64,000 bases of DNA from Notamacropus eugenii (GCF_028372415.1 NC_092872.1:16458479-16522478); one strand, 5' to 3'. Shown: positions 22,990-35,070, counted from the stretch's first letter. Program-made: numbers and translations. Notes: generated by a model not told the origin, from the letters alone.

Positions 22990-23215
22990 GATATATATAT
23001 AATATGTAAGTAAGTATGTATGTATGTATGTATGTATGTATGTATGTATGTATGTATGTATATAGTCTTCCCTTTTAGAATGTAAGCTCCTAAAGGGAAA
23101 GGACTACCTTAAATTTTGTATTTGAATCCCAAGTGCTTAGCTGAGGGCATGACACAGTACGGATTGGATAAACACTTTAATTATTCATTCACTCACTCAC
23201 TCATTCATTCATTAC
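22545..23215. repeat. Unassigned insert with CT and TATG microsatellites and an L2 tail
   Basis: 22545-22950 is unassigned. A (CT)n run lies at 22957-22987 and (TATG)n at about 23005-23060. 23062-23200 resembles an L2 3' end in sense orientation ('agaatgtaagctcctaaagg', 'tcccaagtgcttagctgagg'), followed by CATT/CACT repeats. Confidence 0.5.
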
Positions 23216-23319
23216 ATGTGGCAGGAGGATGGTGTCCCTAGGGGAATGATTCAGGCATCTGTCCTTGATCATTTGCTGTTTTAACATTTTATTAAATACT
23301 TGTATAGAGACGTAGAAGG

Positions 23320-23551
23320 GCAGCTAGGTGGCATGATGGATAGAGTGCTCAGCCTTTACTTAGGAAGAATTGAGTTCAAATCTGACCTCACACACTTGCT
23401 CTCTGTGTGACACTGGGCAAGTCACTTAACTTTGTTTTGCTTCAGTTTCCTCATTTGTAAAAATGAGATGAAGAAGTAATGGCCAAGAAAACTCCAAATG
23501 GATTTGCAAAGAGTCAGATACAACTGAAACCACAGAATGGTGGTTTCACAA
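23320..23551 (+). mobile_element. MON1-like SINE, nearly full length, with target-site duplication
   Basis: 5' 'gcagctaggtggcatgatgg', then 'gagttcaaatctgacctcac', 'gggcaagtcacttaact' and 3' 'ccaagaaaactccaaatgg'. It is bounded by agacgtagaagg (23308-23319) and agacatagaagg (23552-23563), 11 of 12 identical. CR1/L3 sequence continues on both sides. Confidence 0.85.
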
Positions 23552-24154
23552 AGACATAGAAGGCATGTTCATATAATCTGTAGGTAACACTAAGTATGCA
23601 GGAATTGACAACTGACTAGATGCCATAGTCAGGATTAAGAAAGCTTTCTATAAACTAGTGCATTGGAATAAATCTAGTAAGATGAAATTTCAATATTGGC
23701 AAATATAAAGTTTTACAGTTGATTTTAAAAAGTCAGCTTCACAAAGATAGGATAGCATAGTTATAGAGAATTTTATCTGAAAAAAAACACAGAGTTTTTG
23801 TGGTCTGTAGGTTTATTAGGCATCAGCAGTCTGAGGTAGAACCCAATAAAGTAGGTGCATTCTTGAGCTTCATTGAGCAATTTGTCTCCTAGGAAGAAGG
23901 AAATTATAATCTCATTGTACTCTGGCATAGTCTAACCCCTTCTGGAGGATTGAATCAGTTTTGGGTGACTCAGTTTAAGAAGAGTATTGATGAGCTAGGG
24001 AGGAGGCAAATCAAAGGGTGAAGGGCCACTAGTCCATGGCATGTGAGCATCATTTGAAGTGATTAGGGTTTTATCCCAGGAGAAAAGATGACTCAAGCAT
24101 AATGAGATAGGTATTATATGAAAGAGGCATTATGCTTGTTCTGCCTGGTCAAAG

Positions 24155-24345
24155 GGCAATGTGGAATAGGAGATACAAACTGCTGACTTGAAGATAGGAA
24201 GACCTGAGTTCAAGTTCTAATCACTGACATTGTCTTCTGTAGACCAATCACGTAACTTCTCTATGACTAAAGTTCCTCATCTGTAAGATGAGGGGCTTGG
24301 ATTAGATAGACTCCAAGGTCTCTTCCAGCACTAAATCTGTGATCT
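24155..24345 (+). mobile_element. MIR SINE
   Basis: 'gacctgagttcaagttctaa', 'acttctctatgactaaagtt', 'cctcatctgtaagatgaggg', then a 'tctgtgatctatga' end. Confidence 0.7.
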
Positions 24346-24349
24346 ATGA

Positions 24350-24515
24350 AGAAGGATGAATGGAAGGAGGAAGAAAAAGGATGAGAGTGGGAGGAAGAGG
24401 AAGAGAGAGATACAGAGAGGTGTGGGGGGGAGACAGAGATGAGAGAGACGGGGAGAGGAAGAGAAACAGTCAGAAAGACAGAGAGAGACAGAGACAGAGA
24501 CATAGACAAAGATTA
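24350..24515. repeat. GA-rich low-complexity tract
   Basis: Purine-only GGAA/GAGA sequence. A Ser/Leu-rich minus-strand open frame here is an artefact. Confidence 0.85.
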
Positions 24516-25084
24516 GGTTAGTGTACAGAGAAAGATATGTAATGACTCACTTGCATCTGTCATCGAAACCAGAAAGGTGAAACAAGGGTTTTCTCCAAAG
24601 AAATGAGATCTTTACCTTGTACCTCACCTTTCATTAGCTCAGACCTCCTGCACTGATCCCTCCTTCTACTATCTCTCCCTATGGAACTGCTTCCAGAGAC
24701 TGTGTCTTTACTTCTGGTTCAGTACCTGAAATAAATATCTTTTTGCAGTGCTGCTTTTTAGGACAACAGAGAATTTTTTGTCCTCTGAAAACCAATTCTG
24801 CCAAATCCATAGGGACCGAACAGGCTGAGGTTGTTCCTAAAATTAGATTTTCACATATGGCATGGGGACCAACCACAGGGGGGCATTTGTTACTTATATA
24901 ATCGTTTCACAGATGTAATTACAGATATATGCAGCATAAGTACTTGCAAAGCAACTGAAAAAAGTGTTACCATTATTAGAGACTGGATATCTCTCCTTTT
25001 GGTAGACTCTATATACTTGCTATTTTTGAGAGTAATGGGGAGTGGGGGAGGGAGGAAGAGAGTTAGACAATTTAGAACTTAAAC
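24516..25084. other. Unassigned sequence
   Basis: No repeat or gene recognised. Open frames at 24679-24876 (minus) and 24831-25082 (plus) overlap on opposite strands and lack domains. Confidence 0.4.
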
Positions 25085-25559
25085 TCTTTTTCTTTGATAA
25101 TATTATTTCATTTTCCACTTACATACAGAGATAGTTTTCAACATTCTTTTTTAAATAAAATTTTAAATTCCAAATTTTTCTCCTCCCTCCTTCCCTACTC
25201 CCTCCCTAAGATGGCAGCCAACCTGATACCAGTTATACATGTGCAATCATGTAAGCATATTTCCACATTAGTCATGTTGTGAAAGAAGAAACAGAACAAA
25301 ATGGAAAAAAAACATTAAAAATAGTGAAAATAGAATGTTTTGATCTTCATTCAGACTCCATAGTTCTTCCTCTTTTTGTGAATAGTATTTTCTGTCATGA
25401 ACCTTTTAGAATTGGTCTGGATCATTTCATTGATGAGATCTAAATCTATCATAGATGATCATTGCATAATGTTGCTGTTAGTGTTTACAATGTTTTTCTG
25501 CTTCTTCTGACTTCACTCAGCATCAGTTCATGTAAGTATTTCCAGGTTTTTCTGAAATC

Positions 25560-28500
25560 TGCTTGCGCATAATTTCTTATAGCACACTGGTATTACATTA
25601 CATTCCTATATCACAACTTTTTCAACCATTCCCCAATTGATGGGCATCACCTCAATTTCCAATTCCTTGCTACCACAAAAAGAGCTGCTATAAATGTTTC
25701 TGTAGGTGTGCGTCTTTTTTCTGTTTTCATGATTACTTTGGGATACAGACCTAATAGTGGTATTGCTGGATCAAATGGTATGTACAGTTTGATTGCCCTT
25801 TGGTCACAGTTCAAAATTGCTCTCCAGAGTGGTTGGATCATTTCACAACTTCACCAGCAATGCATTAGTTTCCCAATTTTCCCCACACATTCTCCAACTT
25901 TTATTTTTTTCTTTTTCTGTCATAATAGCCAATTTGATAGGTGTGAGGTGTTACCTCAGAGTTGTCCTAATTTACATTTCTCTAATTAATAGTTATTTAG
26001 AGCATTTTTTTTCATATATCTATAGATAGCTTTAATTTCTCCATCTGAGAACTGCCTGTACGTATCCTGTGACCATTTATCAACTGAAGGATGATTTGTA
26101 TTCTTATACATTTGACGCATTTCTCTATATATTTTAGAAATGAGGCCTTTATTATAAATACTTGCTGTAAAAATTGTTTCTCATTTTTCTTCTTTACTTC
26201 TAATCTTGGTTGCTCTGGTTTTATTTGTGTGAAACCTTTGAATTTAATGTAACCAAAATTATCCATTTTGCATTTCGTAATGACCTCTATCTCGTTTGGT
26301 CATACATTTTCTCCTGAAGGTTGTCAGGTTAACTAATCCTTGCTCTCCTAATTTGCTTATACTATCAACTTTTACATCTAAATCTTGTATTCATTTTGGC
26401 CTTATTTTGGTATATGGTATGAGATGTTGACCTAGATTCTACCATTCTATTTTCTAGTTTCTCCAACATAGTGAGTTTTTCCAGACAGTAAGTTCGCATC
26501 CCACTTATCAGAGATTGTAGTTTTTGAATTTATCAGACAGATTACCATAGTCATTGACTACTATGTCTTGCATACTTAATCTATTCCATTGATCCACCAC
26601 TTTCTTTCTTTGCCAGTACCAAATAGTTTTGATGATCACCACTTTATAGTATAGTTTTAGATCTGGTAAAGCTAGGCCTCCTTACTTTGAATTTTTTCAT
26701 TAATTCCTTTGATATTCTTGACTTTTTATTCTTCTAGATGAATTTTGTTATGATTTTTTCTAGCTCCATAACATAATTTTGCATGGTTTGGTTGGTATGG
26801 CACTGAATAGGTAGATTAATTCATACAGAACTGTCATTTTTATTATATTAACTTGGCCTCTCTATGAGCAATTGATACTTTTCCTATTGTTTAGATTTGA
26901 CTTTATTTGTGGAAAAAATGTTTTGTAATTGTGTTCATATGGTTCCTGGATTTGTCTTGGCAAGTAGACTCCCACATATTTTATATCGTCTATAGTGATT
27001 TTAAATGGAATTTATCTTTCTCTCTCTTGCTGCTGGTATTTGTTGGCAATATACAGAAATACTGATGATTTATGTGGGATTATTTTATATCCTGCAACTT
27101 TAATAAAGTTGTTAATTATTTCAAGTAGTTTTTTTTTTTTAGTTTATTGTCTGGGATTCTCTAAGTATCCATCATATCACATGCAAGTTGTAATAGTTTT
27201 GTTTCCTCTTTGCCTCTTCTAATTACTTCATTTTCTTTTTTTCCTAAAAACTAACGTTTCTAGTACAGTATTGAATAATAATGGTTATAGTGGGCATCCT
27301 TCTTTCACCTGTGATCTCATTGGGAAGGCTTCTAGCTTCTCCCCAAAATGTTTGCTCATGGTTTTAGATAGATACTACTTTTCGTTTTAAGGAAAGCTCC
27401 ATTTGTTCCTATGCTCTGTAGTGTTTTTAATAGGGATACATGGTGTATTTTGTCAAAAGTACATTCTACCTTTGCCTTTGCTCAAAGATTCTGCATCTAT
27501 TGAGATAATTATATTATTTCTGTTGGAATAGTTATTGATGTGGTCAGTTATGCTGGTAGTTTCCCTAATATTGAATCATCCCAACAGCCCTTCATTCCTG
27601 GTATAAAACCATTCTACAGGACCTTAGCCTGAAAGGGCCAGGATCTCACATTGCATCCTGGGCCATCTCCAGCCATCCTGATGAATATCAGATCACTGGA
27701 TCTAGATGACTCAGGAGAAGGAAGTGAGGTTGGTGATTTTGCATAGCCCTCCCTCCCTCAACTCAGAGTTAACTGCAAGTCCTATCATCATCTTGATATC
27801 ATGGTCCTCTTCTAGAACCAAGGACAAACATAACAAATCCCACCTGGTCACAGTATATTAGCCTTGTGATAAATTACTATAATCTCTTTACTAATACTTT
27901 ACATTTTTTGCATCAATATTCATTGGGGAAATTGGTCTATAATTTCTTTCTCTGTTTTGGTTCTTCCTGGTTTAGATATCAGAAGCATATTTATGTCATA
28001 AAAAGGAATTTAGTAGGACTCCTTCTTCCCCTATTTTTTCCAAATTGGTTATATAGTATTAGAATTAATTGTTCTTTAAGTATTTGATAGGATTGACTTG
28101 TAAATCCATCTGGCACTGGAGATTTTTTCCTAGGGAGTTTATTGGTGGTTTGTTCAATTTCTTTTTCTAAAATGAGGTTATTTAAGTATTTTATTTCCTC
28201 TTTTGTTAATCTAGGCAAATTATACTTTTGTAAATATTCATTCAGTTTACTTAGATTGTCAGTTTTATTAGCATGCAATTGGGAAAATACCTCTTAATTA
28301 TTGCTTTAATTTCCTCTTTATTGGTGATGAATTCACCTTTTTCATTTTTGATACTGGAAATTTGGTCTTCTTCTTTCTTAAAATCAAATTAAACAAAGTT
28401 TATCTATTTTATTGTCTTTTCATACAACCAGCTCTTAGTCTTTATTTATTAGTTCAATAATTTCCTTACTGTCAATGTGATTACTCTCCTTTGATTTTCT

Positions 28501-29465
28501 GAATTTTTAATTTGATATTTAATTAGAGATTTTTAATTGTTCTTTTCCTAGTTTTTTTTAAATTGCATGCTCAATTCATTGACCTGCTTTTTCTCTACTT
28601 TATTTATGTAAGTATTTAGAGATATGAAATTTCCCCTAAGTACTATTTTGACTGCATCCCATAAATTTTGGTATGTTGTCTCATTATTGTCATTCTCTTT
28701 GATGAAATTATTGATTGTTGTATGATTTTTTGTCTGACCCTTTCATTCTTTAAGATTAGATTTTTTTAGGTTCCAATTAATTTAAAATCAATATTTCCAT
28801 GGTTCTTTGTTACACATAATTTTTATTGCATCATAATCTGAAAAGGATGCATTTAATATTTCTGTCTTTCTGTATTTGGTTGATTTCTGCATTTACGCCC
28901 TTTGTCAATTCTTACATAGGTGCTCTTTACCACTAAGAACAAGGACATCTTAAGAGGTCCATCATATCTAACTTTTCTAAAACTCTATTCACCTCCTTAA
29001 CTTCTTTCTTGTTTATTTTGTGGTCAGATTTATCTACTTCAGAGAGGGAGATGGGGAGATGCCCCACTAGTATAATTTTACTGTCTATTTCTTCTTGTGA
29101 CTCCCTTAACTTCTCATGCTACTTGGTGCATATATGTTTACTATTAAAATTACTTCATTGTCTGTGGTATCTTTTAGCAAAATGTAATTTCCTTCTTTGT
29201 ATCTTTTGATCGGATCTATATTTGCTTTTGCTTTTTCTGAGATCAGGATTGCTATTCCTGCTTTCTTTTTTTTTTTAACTTCAGCTGAAGCATAATAGAT
29301 TCTGGTCCAGGCTTTTACCTTTACTCTGTGTGTATTTCTCTGCTTCAAATGTGTTTTTTCTAAACAACATATGGTAGAATTCTAGTTTTTAATCCGCTTT
29401 GCTATTCACTTCTGTTTTATGGGAAAAGTCATCCCATCAATATTCAGAATTAAGATGACTAACTG
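25560..29465 (-). pseudogene. L1 ORF2 (endonuclease-reverse transcriptase), decayed
   Basis: The endonuclease starts near 29465 with a 'LILNIDGMTFPIKQ' peptide. It continues with AGIAILISEKAKANI and 'VNIYAPSS' (29106-29348). RT N-terminal sequence ([20 protein letters not shown], '[15 protein letters not shown]') lies at 27991-28278. The C-terminal segment with 'YIPFDPAIPLLGLYP' is at 25647-25841. The pieces fall in several frames, so the gene is broken by frameshifts and stops. Family role: nicks DNA at TT/AAAA sites and copies RNA there. No activity expected. Confidence 0.85.
27611..27834 (+). mobile_element. Marsupial SINE, probably RTE-mobilised, inside L1
   Basis: Starts 'aggaccttagcctgaaaggg' and ends 'gaaccaaggacaaacataac'. 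I recognise this as a recurrent marsupial SINE whose tail resembles RTE-type LINE ends. The L1 reading is continuous across it ('tcattcctggtataaaacc' to 'cccacctggtcac'). Exact family name (Mar1/RTE-SINE type) is uncertain. Confidence 0.65.
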
Positions 29466-30059
29466 TGTATTTTCTTCCATCCTTGTTTCCCTCTGTTTGT
29501 ACTTTTCTCTCTCTTTTCTTTCACCTTGTCTCACCAATGTTTTGTTTCTGATCACTGCTTCCTTCAAACTACCCTCCCTTCTATCACCACCCCTCCCTTT
29601 TGTTTTCCTCTTCTTCTTTTACTTCCCTATAGGTAAGATATTTCTTTACCCACTAGTGTGTGTTATCTCCTCTTTGAGCCAAATTTGATGAGAGTAAGGT
29701 TCAAAAAAAAACTCCTTCCTTTCTATTCCTATATTATAATTGGTCTTTGTGTCTCTTTCTATGATGTAATTTACCCTATTCTGCCTCCTTTTTCTTCTTC
29801 TCCCAGTACAATAACTTTTTTACCCCCTTAATAATTGTTTTGTCACCATATCAAAATCAACTTATACCCACACCCTCTAAGTACACTTCTTCTAACTACC
29901 CTAATAGAAGAACAATTCTTAAAGAGTTACAAGTATTATCTTCCAATGAGGACATGCAAACAATTAAACCTTGTTGAATACTATTATTTCTTTCTTGTTT
30001 ACCTTTTTATGAGTCTTTTATGAGTCTTGTATTTAAAGATCAAAATTTCTGTTCAGCTA

Positions 30060-31130
30060 TGGTCTTTTCTTCAGGTAAGTTTGAAATTCTCCTATTTGAT
30101 TGAATATCCATCTTTACCTTGGAAAATTATGCTCAATTTTGCTGTGTAGTTGATTCTTGGTTGTAATACAAGTTCCTTTGCCTTTTGGAATATCATTTTC
30201 CAAGTCCTCCAATATGGAAGCTGCTAAGTGCTGTGCAATCCTGACTGTGCCTTATCAATATTTGATTTCTTTCTTTCTGGCTGCTTGCAGCATTTTCTAC
30301 TTGACCTGATCATTCTGGAATTTGGTTACAATATTCCTTGGAGTTTTCTTCTTGGGCTTTTTTTGAAGAGGTGCTCAGTGGATTCTTTCAATGACTATTT
30401 TACCCTCTCATTCTAGGACATCAATTACCAAAATTACTTAGATAATATCTTGAAAGATGCTGTCCAGACTATCTTTTTGGTCATGGTTTTCAGGTAGTCC
30501 AACAATTCTTAAATTATCTCTCCCAGATCTATTTTCCAGGTCATTTGTTTTTTCATTGAGATATTTCACATTTTCTTCTATTTTTTTCATTCTTTTGATT
30601 TTATTGATTCTGGATGTCATATAAAGTCATTAGGTTCTACTTACAAAATTTAAATTTTTATGCTTTTTAAAAAGTGTTCTTGCTTTTTTTTTTGGAGGCA
30701 ATGAGGGTTAAGTGACTTACCCAGGGTCACATAGTTAGTAAGTGTCTGAGGCTAACAGTTGGATTTGAACTCAGGTCCTCCTGACTGAAGGAATCTCTCC
30801 ACTGCATCACATAGCTGTCCCCTCATTTTAGTGTCGTAAGGAATTATTTTCTTCAGTGAATTTTTATATCTCTTTTTCCATTTGTCCAATTCTATTTTTA
30901 AGGAGTTGTTTTCTTCAGTAGTTTTCTTGCTTTCTTTTCCAAATACTGACTCTTTCATAATTCTCTTGCATAACTCTCATTTCTTTTGCCAACTTTTCTT
31001 CTATCTCTCTTACTTGATTTTTAAAAATCTTTTTGGGCTCTTCCAAGAACCTTTTGGGCTTGAGACCAATTCCCTTTTGAGGCTTCACATGTAAGCATTT
31101 TGCCACTGTTGTCCTTTTCTGAGTATATGT
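30060..31130 (-). pseudogene. L1 ORF1, decayed, interrupted by a SINE
   Basis: Coiled-coil peptides (KIFKNQVREIEEKLAKEM; TEENNSLKIELDKWKKRYKN) at 30752-31106. The RRM entry with 'DNLRIVGLPENHDQKDSLD' at 30438-30620, then C-terminal sequence toward 30200. A MIR/MON1-like SINE (30680-30828) splits it. Frames are broken between pieces. Confidence 0.8.
30680..30828 (-). mobile_element. MIR/MON1-like SINE inside L1 ORF1
   Basis: Antisense landmarks 'taagtgacttacccagggtc', 'tggatttgaactcaggtcct' and 'actgcatcacatagctgtcc'. L1 ORF1 sequence continues on both sides. Confidence 0.75.
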
Positions 31131-31569
31131 TTGGATCTATTCCCTAGCTCCATAGCAGCTTTCTATGATCACCTCTCTTTTGAGGTTTTTGCTCATTTTA
31201 AAAATTTCAGCTCTGCTCCTGGAGCAAAGGTGGCACTATCCCACTACTTCCTGTAGAACCAAAGGCCAGGTCACTACCTTTCAGCGCCAGGGCCTCCAGG
31301 GCTGGCAGTTTGGCCACTGAATTAGGGTGACCTAGACTACCTGTGCCTGTTGTAGCCTGCATTATGGGATTTTAAGTTTGCCTGCTGGGCTGGGCTGGAG
31401 GCCTCAGAACTGGCCTGCTTGCTGTACCACCGACCTGCTGAGTCGGGACTGCAGGGTCTCAGGTGCTGATCTGTGCTGTTGTATAATTACAAGTAAAATA
31501 AGATCTTCTGCTGTTTTTCTTTTAGTATAATCAAGAACTGTAATGTCTCCATTTGAATGTTACTGAAGA

Positions 31570-32110
31570 GAATCTCTCCCAATCACTGTCAGACCTAGGA
31601 TGATATGTAAGAGGGAACCTACCTTTTGTTAGTGAGGCACTGGTTCTCAAGGGATGTTATGCCCTCTGGCTCTAAAAAATGTATAAAGACTACGAGGTGT
31701 GGGTTTTATTCTGGGGCTTACTTTTTTTAAGAGTGTTTGTTGGTCATATGAGAACTTTAGGAAGCTGCTAAGGGGCCCACTGGCTTTGAGAACACAGATG
31801 TCATTCTTCCCTCTCTGGTAATTATGATCAGGCAGTTGGGGTCCAGCTGTCTGTTGAATTCATGCAGAGGAAGCCATGTCTATTGACTTTTAATTTCTCT
31901 ATATTTTCTTTGAGGTTCAGGGTGTGGACTCCCTTGAACTAATTGAATGATATATGTGCTTGATTAAAGGATTGATACATGTGTTTAATTAAAGTGATTG
32001 TTAACCCCTCAAAAGTTGCCTTTCCTTTTATGAATGCAGATCTAAGAGTCTGTGATAGCAGACCTCCCTGTGTATGTTGGAGTGCTTACTGATACATATG
32101 ACTAAGAGCT
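31570..32110 (+). mobile_element. Possible solo LTR fossil (retrovirus-like)
   Basis: A tataaa-type motif near 31682 lies downstream of a mixed-composition stretch. Poly(A)-signal-like attaaa motifs occur near 31964 and 31997. The segment's look is LTR-like. Ends are not certain and no internal viral genes flank it. If real it is an old, isolated relic. Low confidence: a repeat search is needed to name a family. Confidence 0.3.
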
Positions 32111-32760
32111 TCTTGCTGTCTTGTCTCATTACTGCCTGATCTGGGCTCTACTCCACTTTTACCCAATTGAGAGAGACCTTTCCTAAAGTCCTTCTAAGTT
32201 TTCTTGGACTGGAAAGTTGTTTCACTATTTTTGTGGATTCTGTCACTCCAGAATTCTTTTAGAGCCTTGATTTAACATTGTTTGTGAGGAAAACTGAGGA
32301 GAGTTCAGGTAACTTCTGGGCTTCTCTCCTCCATTTTGACTCTACCCCCAAGGGGTCCCTCTACTTAACTTTTCAACCCAGTGCCAACTGTCCCCTTCCC
32401 TGTATCATACTCTTCCCAGCAAGAAAGGTGAACTCTACAGGTGCAGCTGGCTTCCATAAGTCTTTCCTGACTTGATATAGTAGGTACTCATCCTCAGAAG
32501 GCATACCCCCAAGATGCCCAAATGGTGACTTGAAACTGATAGTAAACTAGAACTCAAAGTCCTAAAAAAAGTCAAAATCTTTTGTTTACATGTAATTGAG
32601 AAAAATAATTTAATTTATAAAAATAAATTTAAAAATGTGAGTTAGAGAGGTAAGAATGTGTAGCCCTCAAGACTATCTACGCATTTGTCAGTCATGTTGA
32701 TTTTTATTTCACTTTTCTTTTACCACCTTGACCTAATTCATATTTATAGATTTACAGCAT
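32111..32760. other. Unassigned sequence
   Basis: Nothing recognised with confidence. A 65-codon open frame at 32278-32475 has no known domain. Confidence 0.4.
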
Positions 32761-32764
32761 ATTG

Positions 32765-33185
32765 GTCCTCATTTTGTACTATGTGATGCAGCCAAAATGG
32801 CTTTTTGTCTGTTCTGCATTTAGCACATTTCATCTCCCATCTCTGTGTGTGTGCGCTGGCCTTTCCCTATGCCTACAATGCACTCTTCCTTCAAGACTGA
32901 AGTTAATCATAACCTTCAACATGAAATTTTTCCTGTTTCCTACAAATAGTAGTTCTCTCTCAAACCACTGTGTATTTAACTATTTATTATGTATGTATAT
33001 AATTATAATATGTAATTATATTATGTATATAATATATAATTATGTATGTATATATGTCCATTTATTATGTATATTCCAACATATGTTCCCGATCTTTGCC
33101 CCATTAGAACAAAAATTCTTTTTATAAGTAGAGTTTGTTTCTTTCATTGCGTTTGTATCCCCAGTGCCTAGCACAGTGATTATAG
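32765..33185 (+). mobile_element. L2 3' region with an AT microsatellite inside
   Basis: 'ctggcctttccctatgccta', then an ATTA/TATG patch (about 32975-33060), then the L2 tail 'gcccctagcacagtg'-like sequence ('ccccagtgcctagcacagtg' at 33160-33179). Confidence 0.65.
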
Positions 33186-33269
33186 AAAACGGAATAAATC
33201 AATATGTACTTCTTGATCCATTACTTGATTTGTATTCATACCAGTGGTAGCAAATATGAATATAAAAAT

Positions 33270-33480
33270 GCTTACCAGAACCACAGTTATTTTTATTGTG
33301 TTTTTACTGCTAATTACTGATGGCATAATCTCATGAAATGTCATAACTGAAGTGGTCACTCTCATTTTCAAGATGGGGATATTCAGGTACAGAACAGTTA
33401 CATTTCTTATCCTCATGGTGGAATTAGGAATAGAAATCAGGCCTCCTGGTTCCTAGTACAATATTGTTTTTGCTCTATCA
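33270..33480 (-). mobile_element. MIR-like SINE, antisense
   Basis: 'ctcattttcaagatggggat' and 'aaatcaggcctcctggttcc' fit antisense MIR order. Confidence 0.5.
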
Positions 33481-33800
33481 TACCCCCTTCACCAGCGTAA
33501 AGTGCTTTACAAACTTATGCTTAAATTACCTATCTTGTGGATTTTTCACTAACATCCTTCTGTATTGTCTTATCATTTTTGGAAGTGACCCTGGAATTTT
33601 GAAGTCCAGGAGAGCAAAACATGAGCTTTTGTGTGTGGCAGTACCCACTAAGCTTTAAAGGTTTGATTACAGGTACCATGATGGATTGATTGGACATCTG
33701 TCATCTGAGGAGCTGACATGCTACATGCAAAGAGGCTCCTCTTGGGCAATTGAATCTTTCGGCCGCAGTCACTCAAAATGATCATCTAGTAAGATGAAGT
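33481..33800. other. Unassigned sequence
   Basis: No repeat or gene recognised. Confidence 0.4.
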
Positions 33801-33804
33801 ATAG

Positions 33805-34065
33805 AATAAGACATATAGATAAGAGTATTGATAAGAGTATTGGCTAGGGATTTAAGGAATCCTTGATTTGAATTTTATCTCACACACTTACTAGATTTCT
33901 GACCCTGGGTGAATCACTTTACTTGAGACTAAATTTCCTCACCTGTAAAATAAAAGTTATAATTACACTAACTTCACAAGATTGTGGAGATGGTCAAAAG
34001 AAATAAAGTGTGTAACATGTTTTATAAGTTTTTATATATAATTTGTGAGCTGCCATTATTAATAG
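33805..34065 (+). mobile_element. MIR SINE
   Basis: 'tctgaccctgggtgaatcac', 'tttcctcacctgtaaaataa', and a 3' 'tttgtgagctgccattatta'. Confidence 0.75.
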
Positions 34066-34147
34066 AAAAAATATAATTTGCTATTAATGTTATCTCCACA
34101 TCTTTCAATCCTTTCTTTTCTTCTGTAAGAAGGGTACATGCAAGTAC

Positions 34148-34148
<1 letters not shown>

Positions 34149-34180
<32 letters not shown>
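34149..34180. repeat. (CA)n microsatellite
   Basis: 16 CA units. Confidence 0.95.
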
Positions 34181-34182
<2 letters not shown>

Positions 34183-34880
34183 ATGAAACATGAAATCATA
34201 AAAAAATAAGAAGGCAGTCAAAATCACGTATCTTGCTAATGACTTCTTTGTACAATTTGATGCAAGCTGCCACTAACCCACCCACAATGACCTTTCTTAA
34301 ATACATAGCATCACCTAATGGACCAGAACAAATGATTCGAGGAAGAACAGATATATTATAGATTTGCCATCCATTGTTTTCCAAGTCAGCTTTCAATCAA
34401 GGGCTGCACAAAACCCCAGCAGGTGAACAGGACAAAATCAATTGTCGGTGTGAAGTCACAGAGACTTCACTTGGAATTTCATTGTGTATTTGCCTAGTTA
34501 AGCACTGGATTGGTGATTGTCATTTAAATGTGCATTCCTACAAAGAAATTTAGCGTTACTCCTTAACTCATACCTCTAGTTTCTGGCAGAATTCCATCTG
34601 AATTTCAATCTGACGAGAGAAGAAACCAATTCTACATTCAATACAGAATCTCTCTTTTTTTTGCCACTTTGGGCATGGTGCTATTGTAATATCAATGCTA
34701 GTCTTCAACTAGTAACTGTGGCTTGGATGTTTTCCCTCATAAGAGATAGTATTGCATAGGGTCTATATTGTTTAATATGACAGAAAATTTAAGAGAGGGA
34801 GGGCTGTCACTCCATGAAGAGAAATGAACACAGGTAAGCTGAAATATTTGACATTTCAGAAGTACTGTAAAGTTTTCGAA
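34181..34880. other. Unassigned, repeat-poor sequence
   Basis: About 700 bases with no recognised repeat. No coding support: a 66-codon minus-strand frame at 34196-34396 has no known domain. Confidence 0.4.
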
Positions 34881-34884
34881 GTAT

Positions 34885-35070
34885 TGTCCATTTATCACCT
34901 CATTTGAGCCTCACTCTAAACCTTGCGGTGAGTGCTACAGGTGTTATTATTCCCATTTTACAGGTGTGCAAAAGATGTTTGGAGAAATTGAGTGGCCTGC
35001 CTATCCTCACACAGCTGTCAAGAAGGCAGAATTTAAACTCAGCTTTTCCCAAATCCGAGTCTGACATTCT
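34885..35070 (-). mobile_element. MIR SINE, antisense
   Basis: 'tattcccattttacaggtgt' and 'cacacagctgtcaagaaggc', the standard antisense MIR core. Confidence 0.75.

Larger units (their letters stand above)
21960..24140 (+). mobile_element. CR1/L3 LINE, sense, long but broken (RT to 3' region)
   Basis: Reads in order through CR1/L3 RT and downstream segments. 22190-22370 includes 'atggttagcgaagatttgca' and 'catggtttcatcaagaatgg'. 23230-23310 includes 'aggcatctgtccttgatcat'. 23560-23720 carries 'ccatagtcaggattaaga'. 23860-24140 carries 'ctcattgtactctggcatag'. It is interrupted by an unassigned plus microsatellite stretch (about 22545-23215) and by a MON1-like SINE. No long open frame remains. 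In CR1 family order this lies upstream of a 3' end, so it is a different copy from 18640-21955. Confidence 0.6.
25085..31475 (-). mobile_element. L1 LINE, antisense, nearly full length, decayed
   Basis: Read on the minus strand: a GC-rich 5' UTR (about 31475-31130), ORF1 (about 31130-30060), a purine-rich spacer of about 600 bases, then ORF2 (about 29465-25560) with endonuclease, RT and C-terminal parts, then a 3' UTR ending in 'gaaaaatttggaatttaaaa'. This 3' end resembles that of the HAL1 elements, so they belong to one family group. The RT catalytic motif, normally FADD, reads LACD near 27175-27187: the first Asp codon has become TGT, so this copy is catalytically dead even apart from its frame breaks. 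Two SINEs have entered it. Confidence 0.85.
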
